Shown here: one piece after another, positions 12,136 through 23,800 of the stretch
Position numbering within the stretch: position 1 is the stretch's first letter
Layout of the letters: the number at the start of each line of letters is the position of its first letter
NCBI GenBank assembly: GCA_008921705.1
Contig: VFFE01006624.1
Location: forward strand, 210,748-274,747
Direction: 5' to 3'
Source of the DNA: Burhinus oedicnemus
Taxonomy: Eukaryota; Chordata; Aves; Charadriiformes; Burhinidae
Length of the DNA stretch: 64,000 nucleotides
Made by a program: the position numbers and the translations under genes
Notes under the pieces: model-generated
The model's input: the letters and a program-made list of their open reading frames with translations, nothing else
What the model was told of the DNA's origin: nothing
Databases searched by the model: none

Positions 12136-14170
12136 TATGCTAGTTTTGTGACTAAGGCAAACTTAAATATAGTTGATTATTTCTCTCTCCAGGATAGCTG
12201 TTTAACACATGTAAGTTTTTCAGCTTCACAGTAGAGGTGAAAAAAACCTGTAAGTACAGTTTCCATATCACTTCACAAACTATACTAAATAATAAGATGA
12301 TATCACCACAATCTTTTTCATTAATGACCTATCCAGGGACATAAAACTTTACTTCTAGGAGAAAATGCTGTTTCTTTATTCCACTAGTCCTCTAAAAATT
12401 CTCTTTTACAGGCTACCTCTTAAGTTCTTTCTTATCCATTTTAATAAACATTACTTAATAGCTCTGCACACTGCCAAAATCCATTATCTGAAGTTGTAAA
12501 TTGATAGCTGGAAAAAAATGTTTGAACTTTAAGCTGAATAAAAGCATTGTGCTTGTTATATATTTTGTCTTCTGCAAAACTGCAGCTGCACGTTTCAAAT
12601 TAAACTATACATGGCTGTACTCAAAACTGATCTATTTTCTCACACTTCATTGATCTCATTGATCCAGCTAGAGCAGTTTTATGACTGCCAAACTGTTTTT
12701 AAGGTAACATCTGATGCTCTTCAGACCTTTGTCTAATGATTATACATGCCACTCTACTCCAGCTCTTGGAAACAATCTCCAAGTGATGTTGCTTTCAGAA
12801 GCCGGTCAAAAGCAATGAGGTTGAAAACCAGGTTTTCTTGTATTTAATTATTCAAGATTAACATTTGACAAGATGTCTTTGATTTAGATTTGTTCCCAAA
12901 TTCAACCACTAATTGGGAGGGTTGTTAATAACAGAATACTTTTTTGGTATCCAAACTGCAGAGATCCTCAGCAGAAGACTGCTTCTTCCCACTGATTCCA
13001 GACTGACTTGAAGACCAAGTTCCTCAGTTAGGTATCTAAAGGTATGTAAATCAGTTGAATAAAGTAGCATGAATCTCTCACACAGTACCAGTTCACAGTA
13101 AACTTCTGCAAGGCTTTGACTACACTCGGGGCTATCAGGACACGCTCACCAGGGGAATTATATCTAGAAGAGCAGTTCTAATTCAGCACTGTGCCTGCAA
13201 CAGCATGAACAGAATAACACATTCCCAGAAGGGTTCAAGTCTTCATGTAGGAAATTATTGTTGGCCAGAGATGTTTTTAAGTGTAGTTAGAGTAGAGCCA
13301 AACAGCATGGGTATGGCCATTTGGATAGACCTTCCTCAGGACTAAGAGGGGAAGAGGCAGAGCTTGCTGCCTCTCGGTCATCAAGTTTACTGTAAGCAAG
13401 AACCTATTAGCAAGGACACAGAAGGCGGAAGAGATCTGTGTACAAAGATCTTTGTTTTGTCTCCCCTAGTTGCTTGAATTTTCTCTGTTTAAGTTTCTAG
13501 CTTTTATTCAACTAAAGTCAGTTTGCTCTTTTTGTGGAGCCTTCTACAGGAGATGTTGCAGACGGTTCCCTCTCAGATCGTGCTTGACTTGCTCTCCCAC
13601 CATTACATACCATTAAAGATACTGAATAATTAAAAAAAAGGTACCACTCGCTTGACTTTGCTTCTGGCAAGTCACAAAGTTTTTAATGACCTGCTTTAAA
13701 GTGATTCTACCCATATGTAGAAATCCATATTGTAAAAGCTGCTGGCTTAAAAGATGAGAGAAAAAAATGTAATAGGAATTTGGTTTATATTAACTTTATC
13801 CTCAATCCTAAAATCAAACATTTGTATATATGAAGCTACTGTAAATATGACCTGGTTGCCGAGACTGTCTTAATATGCAGCACCAAGTTTTCCACGTTGA
13901 CAAACTAATCTGCTGACCATTCCTGGTCAGATGACTAAAAGCAGATTTCTGACATGGCAGATGAACGACACTGGGAAGCAAAACGCTCAGCCTACAGGAA
14001 AGTCAAAATCAGCTTTTTACTGCAAAAGTGACACATTGCTTATGATACAGATGACATCATTCATGACATATACAAATGTTGTGTCTGCATCAGCAGTAAG
14101 CACCGAAAGGCAATATATTCGGGTTACCTTTGAGGATTACACTGGCAGTTTAGGAGCCATCACATAAATG
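12136..14170. other. Unique AT-rich non-coding DNA
   Basis: Nothing recognisable was found. Possible decayed CR1 text at 12300-12420 is too weak to call. Open frames are short and resemble no known protein. Confidence 0.5.
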
Positions 14171-14174
14171 CCCT

Positions 14175-14310
14175 AAGCCCTGTTCTAACCAATATTTTGA
14201 TTAGTGACTTGGATGATGGAAATGGAAAGGGAAATAAAGCTGCAAGTAATAAGTATGTCTAGAAACCATGATCTATGAGGAAAAGCTGAAAAGAGGCCTT
14301 TATACTGCAG
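14175..14310 (+). mobile_element. Ancient CR1/L3-like LINE scraps
   Basis: Two short blocks match CR1 text in order and orientation. The block at 14180-14220 (ending GATTAGTGACTTGGATGATGG) corresponds to the reverse-transcriptase segment F-N-I-F-I-N-D-L-D-D. The block at 14258-14300 (ATGATCTATGAGGAAAAGCTG) corresponds to the downstream YEERL segment. Most of the sequence between them has been deleted and no frame survives. Confidence 0.5.
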
Positions 14311-16045
14311 ATAGCAAGGCTGGCATTTAATTTTTGAAGTCCTTTGAATTCTGTTTCTGCATGCTGCCAGGAGCAACCTAAACCTGCCTTGTCATAAGCA
14401 AATCAGTGTCTATAACTATGCCACTCCACGCCAGCTGAGATGAGTGAAGAGGCACTGTCACATCCCAGCAACCAGAGCAGCACCTGACCAGATTTTTGCT
14501 GACATATGGCAGGACTTGCATAGAACTGGGAGATGAAGCAGCTCCATGACCCCACAAGATCTCTTTTAACATGCACACACATGTCAGCAGTATGTGTACA
14601 GCAGGCTCTTTGGTGGTCTGGAAGTCAGTGCGAGCTTAGAAGAAAGGGTCAGTTGTCTTTTCACAGAAGTATAATACTACCCAACACTCAGCAACTTGCT
14701 TTAATGAGAGGCTACCTTCCAATGTTCACTAAACTATCATTCAGAGTTAACAGCAGACGCACTACTGCCATTCACGCCGGTTTCATTTTGCTGACTACAA
14801 AGCTCCCAGGCTTCACCCTTCTGAGCTTTTCCACTCCCTTGGTAATGCTATGTAACGTATCTGGAATTTAGGCGTCTGCCTCAGAGGTAGCCTATTCCAG
14901 TCTCATGAGTATCTACCTAAAAAGTAGAATCACAACATCAAATATTGAGTGCTAGGCTCTGTTGTGTACCTCCACGGAAGTCTTGAGAGAGAAATGGCTC
15001 CAGCACATTGAACTCAGACTATTGCAGAACTGTCCTCATTGCAGAGAAGCAGCTGTGACCAAGTAACTCCAAAATTTTCAAAGCAGGGTATCAAAATGGA
15101 AAAGATTCCCAGGAGGGGTTAACCATTTACACCAAGTTTGACAAGTTGCTTTCTCAAACATCAATCCAGTGATTCACTGCATTTGGTTTAGATCCAAAGA
15201 TGCACATAGCTAAGCTCAAATCTGGAAGAATTGTCTCTACAGAACTGAAGCCTATGGAGTTATCCCTTATATTATTCACATGCTGTCTTACTGCTCCTGC
15301 AACAGCTATCTAGGCATTAAGAAAGAAAAAAAAAAAGAGCTAAGCATCCCACCAAGTCAAATGCCGAATGCTAAGGAAAAAAAAAAAAAAAAAGGAGTTT
15401 TATTACCTAAAATAGTTTAATTGCTTTAGCATATTTTCTCAACTCTAATTTTACCACTTATATAAACTTTGAATGCCATGTTCTTTAATATGTTCAGCTT
15501 TCTCTCCTCCAATTTTTTTAACAGAAGAAGCAAGGTTGACAAAACAGCAAACGCTCTAAAACCACATTTCCAAACCTATGGCATACTGCGTAAGTGCATC
15601 ATTATCCTGAAACGGCATTATAGAGGCATTAGACAGTCAGCTTTAACTTCTGGTTGCAGGACTTTGAAATACAGAAAGGCACAGGCAGAATGAACACGTT
15701 ACTCCTAATACACAGCATAAAGAATTCAGGTGCTCCCCAATGTACTTAAAAACAGTCTTAGCAGACACAGAAGCATAATTCATAGATACAAACTACATGC
15801 CCCCCCTCCCAGTTACAAGCTGTAGTAAGTCTGAAAACTATGGTCATCCAAGTCACGAACCTGTAAGAGGGGAGGGAAGGGAACACAGCTTAATGTACCT
15901 GCCTTCAAATTTAAAAACTTAACCCCAGATTTATCACTGTTTGTCATTACCTTTAATTCTCTTTATGAACTCTATAGAATTTATGTATATTCTGTATACC
16001 AACAGACTTTCTGAAATCATTTATTCCAGATCCTTATCACTCTTT
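14311..16045. other. Unique non-coding DNA with two A tracts
   Basis: No gene is recognised. A frame of 112 codons at 14533-14871 (plus) resembles no family I know. A runs occur at about 15328-15337 and 15377-15393 (17 A). Confidence 0.5.
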
Positions 16046-16049
16046 CTAT

Positions 16050-16610
16050 GCAGTTCTAAATTGCCCATTTCTCTTTGCCCATTTTTAAGATTACTCCTAA
16101 TTTTTAATCTCGTACAGAGAAAAGGATATATGTATCTGCTTTACTAGATCATCTTCCCTAATCTTTACACATAAAATACTTATGTTTGTTACTGCTTTTG
16201 CACTCTTTCCCAGACAATATCTTCCTTGTGTGGCATGGTGACCAATACTATACACAGTATTCCAGATGGAGCCTAACACTCCTGTAACCGTATCGCCTCT
16301 TATTTTGTATTTTATCCCTGTGATACAACCTAGTAACTTACTTTCTTGCAGCTGTGCAAAAGCCTCATGGTTTCAATGATTTTTCCACAATAACCTTCAA
16401 ATCCTTTTTCTAGTCAGTGTGCTGAATGATTGTTCCATTGCAGAACACACTGTGTTTCCTTTGGTTTCTTGCTCCCAGACTAATTATTTTACATTTTTCC
16501 ACAGTGAACCATGTTTGCCAGCTGTTGGCCCAGTCACCTAAACAGCTCTAAATCCTTTTATATCTGATTGTATCGTTCCTAATTTACTGCTCTGAATTTT
16601 ACTACAAAAA
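16050..16610 (-). mobile_element. Ancient CR1/L3-like LINE, ORF2 C-terminal remnant
   Basis: Read on the minus strand this is an old CR1 ORF2 end. The plus-strand text ACTATACACAGTATTCCAGA (about 16246-16265) is the reverse complement of the conserved stretch encoding L-E-Y-C-V-Q-x-W. The text at 16490-16560 (TTACATTTTTCCACAGTGAA, then TGGCCCAGTCACC) corresponds to the upstream K-C-K-V-L-H segment. The order agrees with one element running from about 16610 down to 16050. Stops in every frame and many small indels show great age. The lower edge is uncertain. Confidence 0.7.
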
Positions 16611-18200
16611 AAAAGGTGGTGGGGAGGATAAATCTCTGCGCACAAATATACATTACTTATATGGGGGCCATATGCATGTGATCAGTATAATTTATCATAT
16701 GGTTTTGCAATCTATCAGGCAGCTTTGCCCACCTCACTTGCATTTTTCCAATAATCCATCTCTGCTGGGACTACTTCGAACACTCCACACTTCTGAGCAG
16801 CTTCATACAGCTGCCATGAAAAAAACCTGCCACAAAACCCTCCTTTTATTTTCCCAGATGTAATTCTGCCACTTCAAATCACACTTACCTGGAGTTCAAT
16901 ATTCAGTCTTGAATAGTCAGCGATATTCTGTCTGGATCTGTGACAGATTCATGGCTGCTTCTTGTGAACCCTTGAGGATGGAGGTGGGAACTAGGTTCAC
17001 CAAACATCCACAAACTCTACCTATTTAAGATACACCCAACTACTGTTTCCAGATTGTAGCTGCAGGAAAACCATCAGAATTTAAATAGAAACACTGTGTG
17101 TTATAAGAAAAATTTTAGTAATATTTTAAAGATTTTAATTTTCCTTCCTAATTATTACTGATGCAATGTTAAAGGAGCCTCTGCTCATCTCGCACCACCA
17201 GCAACTCAGGACATTGACCTGTGTGCGTATGTAAGGAGGGCAGATAAACCACATAATTTGCTCCTCCTCTAAAGAAAGTCCTAAATTGCCACTTCCTCAT
17301 GAATTTTTAAACTCTGGAAGCTTGATGCAGAACTTTGAATTGCATTAGTGCAACAAGTATTTCCACTTCAAAGCTTGTGCAGTTACAACTCATAGTTTAA
17401 ATGATGCTCTACAACCTTCTACCTCAATGGACAAGCCTACTGAACTCCTCTAGTAGCTGAAAGCCTCCAGCATCACTGTATAATCACCCTTTTCTTCCAG
17501 CAGGAAAGAATGGAGTTGAAGCACCTGCTGTTCTTCAGGCTATCAAGTCAGGGAACATTTTACCAGTTCTACAGCACCTGTAACTCTCTGTGCTATCAGC
17601 TCAGAGAAAGCTTTAATAGAACTTGCAGGTTTCCATGACTTCTTCCATCCTCATTCTCTGCCACTAATTCCTCATTCACAAAACAATATCTCTGCTGTAG
17701 TTCTACACTTGAGAATATAAAGAACATGTTTTAAAGAACTGTAAATGCTATGTCTGCAATGCCATTCCTGTGGCATTACAAGAAAATTATTTTAAAACAA
17801 CAAATATTAGTTAAATCTAAAACCTGATATAAACTTGTACTGATTTGCTAACAAAAATAGCGTGGGATACGAATTAGCTTTGAAGACTGCATGCATTGGA
17901 GCATCAGTATTTGGCAACACGCTAGTTCTACCTACACTACAGAAATGCTGCAGAATAGTAATTCTCAACTCCCAAATTAAATGCACTCTGCTTTTTATTT
18001 ATAGAAATTTGAAACAGCAGTCTGTGCTTAAACAGACTGAAAAAAAATAAAATACTTCAAGGTTTTAACTTTAATTATTACTCCTGGCTTCTGCCAGAAA
18101 TCCATTAAGGCTACAGAATCTGAGCTGCCTGGCTATAATTCTTGTCAATTGTCTGATATTTGATGAAGCGGGTTTTTTTAATTTCAAGTATGTTTTGGTT

Positions 18201-18257
18201 AGTTGTTTTTTTTGTGGGTTTTTTTGTTGTTGTTGTTTGTTTGTTTGTTTGTTTTTT
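18201..18257. repeat. T/G-rich microsatellite, (TTG)n then (GTTT)n
   Basis: An imperfect T-rich stretch runs into four TTG units and then about five GTTT units (18236-18257). Chance open frames across it, rich in cysteine and phenylalanine on one strand and lysine and glutamine on the other, come from the repeat. Confidence 0.85.
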
Positions 18258-20719
18258 AAAACACAGGAAAACATTAGCCAACACTTCAAAGTTTTATTAG
18301 AAACCACTAACTATAAGTTACTTCCAAGCAGAAGTAGTTTAACCATCCTTTATAATAGAGAACACCAACGAACAGAGAAGTTGACTGGTTAACATCTCCT
18401 TTTCACTCCCTTTCAGTTTACAAACTGCAAAGACCATTTCCCCTAAAAGAATCACTGAAGTGTTATATTAGTGCACTTTTTTAATTACTTATGGTGTTAA
18501 ATAGAAGTACAAGAATTCCCAGAAAGGAGTTGAAAGCCATACTGAGGCAGAAGCCTCACTGGAGAAAGATAGATATAAATTCATTTCTCAGAAAATGAAG
18601 TATAAGGAAAGAAGGTAGAGCCAGCAATTTCTGGCTACCGTAGCAAACAAGGAGAAATAAATTAGTTTGAGATTAGATTAAATTTCTCTTTGGATGTCAA
18701 ACAATAGTTAAGCAAGGTACATCTGGGATGATGAACAGGTCATTAGCTCAAAGCCCCCAGAACTCTGTTCACAGATCACTGTCTACACGCTTGTGACAAA
18801 TTTCCAGATCCAGACTAAAAAAGTAAGAACTCTGTTACCTTAGACTCTTGGTTTCAGCAGAGAAAGATGGGTGTCTCTCTCCTCATAGTATTCAGACACC
18901 TAAAATTTGATTTATCCTCATATAAATCTACGTCTGATTTAACTCCTCCTTGACTAGGTGTAGCAAAAAATGAGACAGAGTGTGGAAGTTGGCCATAATA
19001 ATCGTATGTAGCCTACGGCTCACATGAATAACTCCAACTGCCTGGGAAAGGCAGGAGATCTTTGTCGATGAAAATAAAAATGCAAAGCACTATCACTTTC
19101 TTGCCATAACTCAGGAAAAAGACTAGACAACAGCTGATACCCAAGTCACAGCAATCGCAGCGGTTGTAGCTCTTGTGGCAGGGAAGAAAATGCCTATTCC
19201 AGCCTGTTCCCACATTAAAACTAGTTTTGCTTTTCTTTATGGAAGTGTAAATTGAGGATGCATCCTAGAAGCAAGCACTACTCAATTATGGACAAATTTG
19301 GTCAAAAACCCAAAGGAACTGTATCAGGAATTAATGCTGTCCCAAAGTTATAAAAAACTCCAGAAAATCCTGCATTAAATCCTACACTCATTATCCAGAG
19401 AAAAACAGAGTTATGATTTTTCTGAAAGTTTTGGGGGTTTTACTATTATTTTTAAGGTCATATACATGCTATATTTTCTAAAAGTCTAAAAAAAATATGA
19501 AAAATTATAAGTTGACCACTATGATCATTTTGCTTAAAATGAAATAGTAGGTCATTCGCTCTTTTGTAATTCAGATGTTGGATCATAAATATACCCTATG
19601 TCTCTGACTAAAATGCTGCCTTCATTTTCATTATTTTACACTATTCATTTGGAACTCAGAGTAAATACAACTCTATCATGGCCATCAGCTGCAACTCCAA
19701 GCAATGTGCTAGACAACGGAATGTTGCATTTTTGATTGCATAGCTGGAAGTGTGAACATGACCCATTATGCCACTGTAAAAACACATCTCAGCAGAATAT
19801 GCAGATGATGATTGCCCTTCCTAACTTGAAGATGTCAGTGGACTGGCACAGTAACAGCCTGCCATTGCACACAAAATCCTTGCACCCTGCTGCTACCACC
19901 CCTGGGCGCCAGGCAATGAAAGCAAGAGAGACCCACTTGACAGACGGGTGGTACCACTGCTCACCGTCCAACGGGACCTACCCCCGTCTTAGCTGCAGTA
20001 GAAACCACACAAACTGCAGACACTGGGTCGCACCCGCTGTTTCACACTGTGGTTTCTTAACTATCAACAAAGTAGCTGTACACGTTTCCAAACTTCGCAT
20101 ATGATTGAAGGGATTTTTCAGGTCCAGCTATTGAGCAAGGGCACTCCAATGGTGTCTGCAAATGCAGTGACAACATCGTGCCCTTACACCTATGTCACTA
20201 TCAAAATAGATGGACTTACATCTTATTTGGTAAGGAATCAACAGCTTGAAATAGGATGCTGTCGAAAGCAAAAAAATGGCTTTTAAATGCCTCACTTAGC
20301 AGGACACTGCCCTCTACCAAGCCTCTAAAAGTACACTCAACTTCATCAAAGCATACTTACTACGTACGTGTACTTTCATTGGAGAACATGTGTTAGGATG
20401 CACCATGATTACTGTGAATAGCATATTTTACTTTTTAGCTCATCTTTGATAATGACAATGCATGTTCAAATTTTAAAATCTGACAGACTGTGCCTAGTGC
20501 AAAAAACATGCCTTCCTCTAAAGTCCCAAGGGACAAAGCCAAGATTGACACGCTCATTGTGTTCAAATTCCTTTTTGTAGCTAATTAATGTTTTATAATG
20601 GGTGAAAAACTGGAGAGGAACTCCTTCTTTGTTGAGCACAATATGTTGCAAGCACACCTCTGTCTTAAAAAAACCAAAAACCCCACAAAGAATCAAAGGA
20701 GCACAGCCACATAAATCCA

Positions 20720-20742
20720 GGGTGGGGGAGGGCGGGAAGGGG
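20720..20742 (+). repeat. Canonical G-quadruplex motif
   Basis: Five consecutive G runs of 3, 5, 3, 3 and 4 are separated by loops of only 1, 1, 1 and 2 nt, followed by two more G runs within 20 bp. This fits the classical G3+N1-7 pattern with very short loops, the type that folds most stably. It stands out against AT-rich flanks. Confidence 0.8.
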
Positions 20743-20835
20743 AATTGGGAAGGGGAATCTCCATTCCACCTTTCGAAGCATTCCTAGCAAAAGGGGAAAA
20801 AGAAGAAAAATTTAACAGTGGAGAGAAACAGAAAA

Positions 20836-20890
20836 ATGAGGAACATGTAGGATTGGAAAGGACCTCTAACATCATGAATTCTAGGCCTTT
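20836..20890 (-). mobile_element. CR1 3'-end scrap
   Basis: The text GGATTGGAAAGGACCTCTAA followed by a CATC-type stretch is the reverse complement of the CR1 3' UTR just before its terminal repeat (the part usually reading as GATGATC...GGTCCCTTCCAACC). Only about 50 bp can be recognised and the terminal 8-mer is lost. Confidence 0.6.
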
Positions 20891-20894
20891 GCTT

Positions 20895-23800
20895 ATCTTT
20901 TTCAGGAACAACTAGGTGGATCTGAAGAAAAAGCAAAAATGGACAACATGGGGTGAGTTTACATGTGTTCAAAGCACAGTTATCTTGTATGATTAAGCCT
21001 ACGGTTCCTGGGGACTTTATAACAAAAAAATCATCTGAGTCATTACAGGACTTGCACTCTCTGTAGTTGCTTTGATCAGCAACCACATAGTTATCACCCA
21101 CACTTACATTTTGAGCATTCAGCACTTCATTTAAATGACTAAAAGAGACCAACCATTCCTGCAGATTCATGCTTTCAGAAATTCTAGAAAAATGAAAGAT
21201 AAGTAGAGCATTGCTTATGTTTATATTTGGAGACTTTCTCCGCAGTCATAGGAGATAGAAATGAATGCTATGGAGTTTCTGAATTATCTGTGGAAAAGGT
21301 GCTTTGACTCTTCAGCTGAAAAGACAGAGATGGTGTTTTACCACATCTTTTGCAACAAACTGCTACTTAAAATGTTAATACATATTTCACTATTTGAACA
21401 CATGAACAAGCCATGACACTATAGCTTTTATACTTTATTTCAAAGAACTTTATCTGGAGGAGTAAACAATACCTTACAAACTCTTAACGGCATCAGTACT
21501 TCAAAATAAATCTCAGATAACCCTCACAATATATGACGTAAAAAGCAAGTAGAGTAAAGGAAACATGCCAAGGAGGAAAAAAAGATCAGCTACCAGAAGT
21601 GGTATCAGGGGACGTTTTCAGAAAGAGATGTACTACGATAAGCCTCTCTGAATCCACGTACAACTTACAGCAGTGCTAGGGGGTGAGATGTAACAGAAAA
21701 TGGTGAGCTGTATATTCAGAATTTGTTGGCATCAAGGTAGAATGTTTAAATGCTGAATTAACTCAATTAACTCAACATAGTACTGAAGGGCCCAACCTGA
21801 CAGATGTACAGCACGAGTAGTAGTTGGATCATTTGAAGTGCGTAGCCAAAGCTTTTTTCACACTGGCAGCTACCACCCATCCACAAATCAGGGTAAGTAC
21901 AGGTGCCTGAGTTCGTAGTCCTGAAGTTGAAGGGTAGAATGCTGATGGGATGGAGTAACAAGTCCCTCCTGCAGATGCCCATAGAGCAGTACAAAGCCAG
22001 AAACTCCTCCTAAGGCCCCTGGTATCTGAGTTTCCATTGGTATGAATTTTGGGAACCCTTCATGTAATGGAGTACATGTTATAAGACACCGGCAGGTCAT
22101 TACTTGAATCTTTTAATGCAGCAAAAAGGAAAGCAAACATTTCTCATACATTGCAACAAAGGAAATTTCACTCTGTGATAGGAAAGGTAACAGCAGACCA
22201 TTTGTGATAGATACGACCCCAAACATAAGTGCTGAGAATGTGAAAATCAGTTTTGCTGAGTTTTGCATACTATACTTTGAGAGCAGACATACAATGTGTC
22301 AAGACAGCTATTTCAGCTTTTCTATACTAGAGAAATTCTGCTACATCATCAGTCATATATTATGTCTCTCTAAGAACAGTTTCTTTATTAAATTGTTGTG
22401 CAACCAGAGCAGAAAACCATAAATTTTATTTTAGCAAAGAGTTAAGTCTTCAATTACAAAACTGGCAATGCAGTTACAATGCACAAAGTCTGAAATAAGA
22501 AAGCACAATCTGGAAATAAATTTGAAGCTAATCCCTTCTCTGAGCATCTGTTAGCTAGACGAGCTGAGATCCTGCCTCAAAAGGTGGTCTGCTCTGGAAA
22601 GACAGGAAGATCAAAGTCCCTTTTGTCCCAATTACACCTGATGGCTATCACAACGCTATACTGTGTGCGAGCAAAACTTCAAAGCAGTCTTAAGGGCTCT
22701 TACTCTTTTTTCCTAATAAATTTAACAAAACTCATTGTGTTAGCAGTTTTGATTACCCCTGGATTTCTCTAAGAATACAAATGAAACAGTTTCGTGTTAC
22801 ACATTGTCTGCACAATCCTTTACAATGCCCAGACCCTGCACTATGCTGATTTTTTTCCTCTATCCATCTTCCTGCTTAGGAAATGAAGAGACCTATCCTG
22901 TCATCTGACTTCTCCAAGCAGAGTTTCTCTGTGGTGTTTTCTAAAGCTTTGTCTCAACTTCCCTATTACAGAACACCTTATCTGTGTAATATTTTGAAAT
23001 CTCAGAATTCAACACACACTGCTGGATTTTTTCAACAGAGCACACATAGTTGAAGTGCCTCGATTTCCCTTTTTAGTCGCAAACATTCAAACTAACAGAA
23101 ACTCAATAGTTATTTCCTAGATTGGAAAAGTACACAAGCTGAAATGCAAAGAAACTCAAATTACTACTCGATTTTATTTTTTTAAAATGAACGCAAGAAT
23201 ATATCCAATTCCAACACAATAATCTTATAGAAAGGTACCCACTATGTTCAAACTGAAAAAGATATTTAATTTATAGAAAAACAGCAGGTATTTTTAGGGA
23301 TAAAACCCCTGGCAAAGTAGCGAGACTAGAAGAAAACAGCACATATTAAACAACAGCGTTGCTTAATCAGCATTAGAAAAGCATATTGCGTGGATAGTCC
23401 ACATACAGACTAATAATATGGCGTCAGACTGAAATAACGTTTGGTATAACAACTCACTTATCTTTCATTTATCAAAAAATAATTTTGGAAAATATTTTTG
23501 ACTATAGAAATGTTGTTTCTGTTGCTAAAATGATTCACGTTTTTGTGGCTTCCTTGTGAAGCGTTGCTCCATTCCACTTTGAGAGGAAGTTAAAGTTGAA
23601 CCTAGCCACGGTCAGTTCACTGTTGTTTACCCCGAATGAGCTGAGATTTCTGGTAATTCCAAGTCAGAAGTAATTTCTGTTAACTATGGAAAAGTTGCAG
23701 CACCTTTTTTGATGTACTAGAAAAACAGGAACATACTATGTTGGGATACTAAAGACAGTCCCCTTTACTCAAGAGAAAAGCAAAATAAATTTATATGTCT

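Larger units (their letters stand above)
16615..20835. other. Non-coding DNA with simple repeats and a GC-richer patch
   Basis: No gene is recognised. The stretch holds a T/G-rich microsatellite at about 18201-18257, a GC-richer patch at about 19905-20100 with an open plus frame of 122 codons (19736-20104) that I cannot assign, and a G-quadruplex motif at 20720-20742. The 16610-16760 edge could still be degraded CR1. Confidence 0.5.

Noticed and set aside
13200..13260. GGGTTCAAGTC, resembling a tRNA T-loop
   Set aside because: No matching acceptor stem, anticodon arm or A-box lies at the required distance upstream.
18071..18392. Cys/Phe-rich (plus) and Lys/Gln-rich (minus) peptides
   Set aside because: Both come from the T/G-rich simple repeat at 18201-18257.
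20784..21170. 128-codon minus-strand frame
   Set aside because: It runs through a CR1 scrap and an A/G-rich tract and has no recognisable domain, so a chance frame is more likely.
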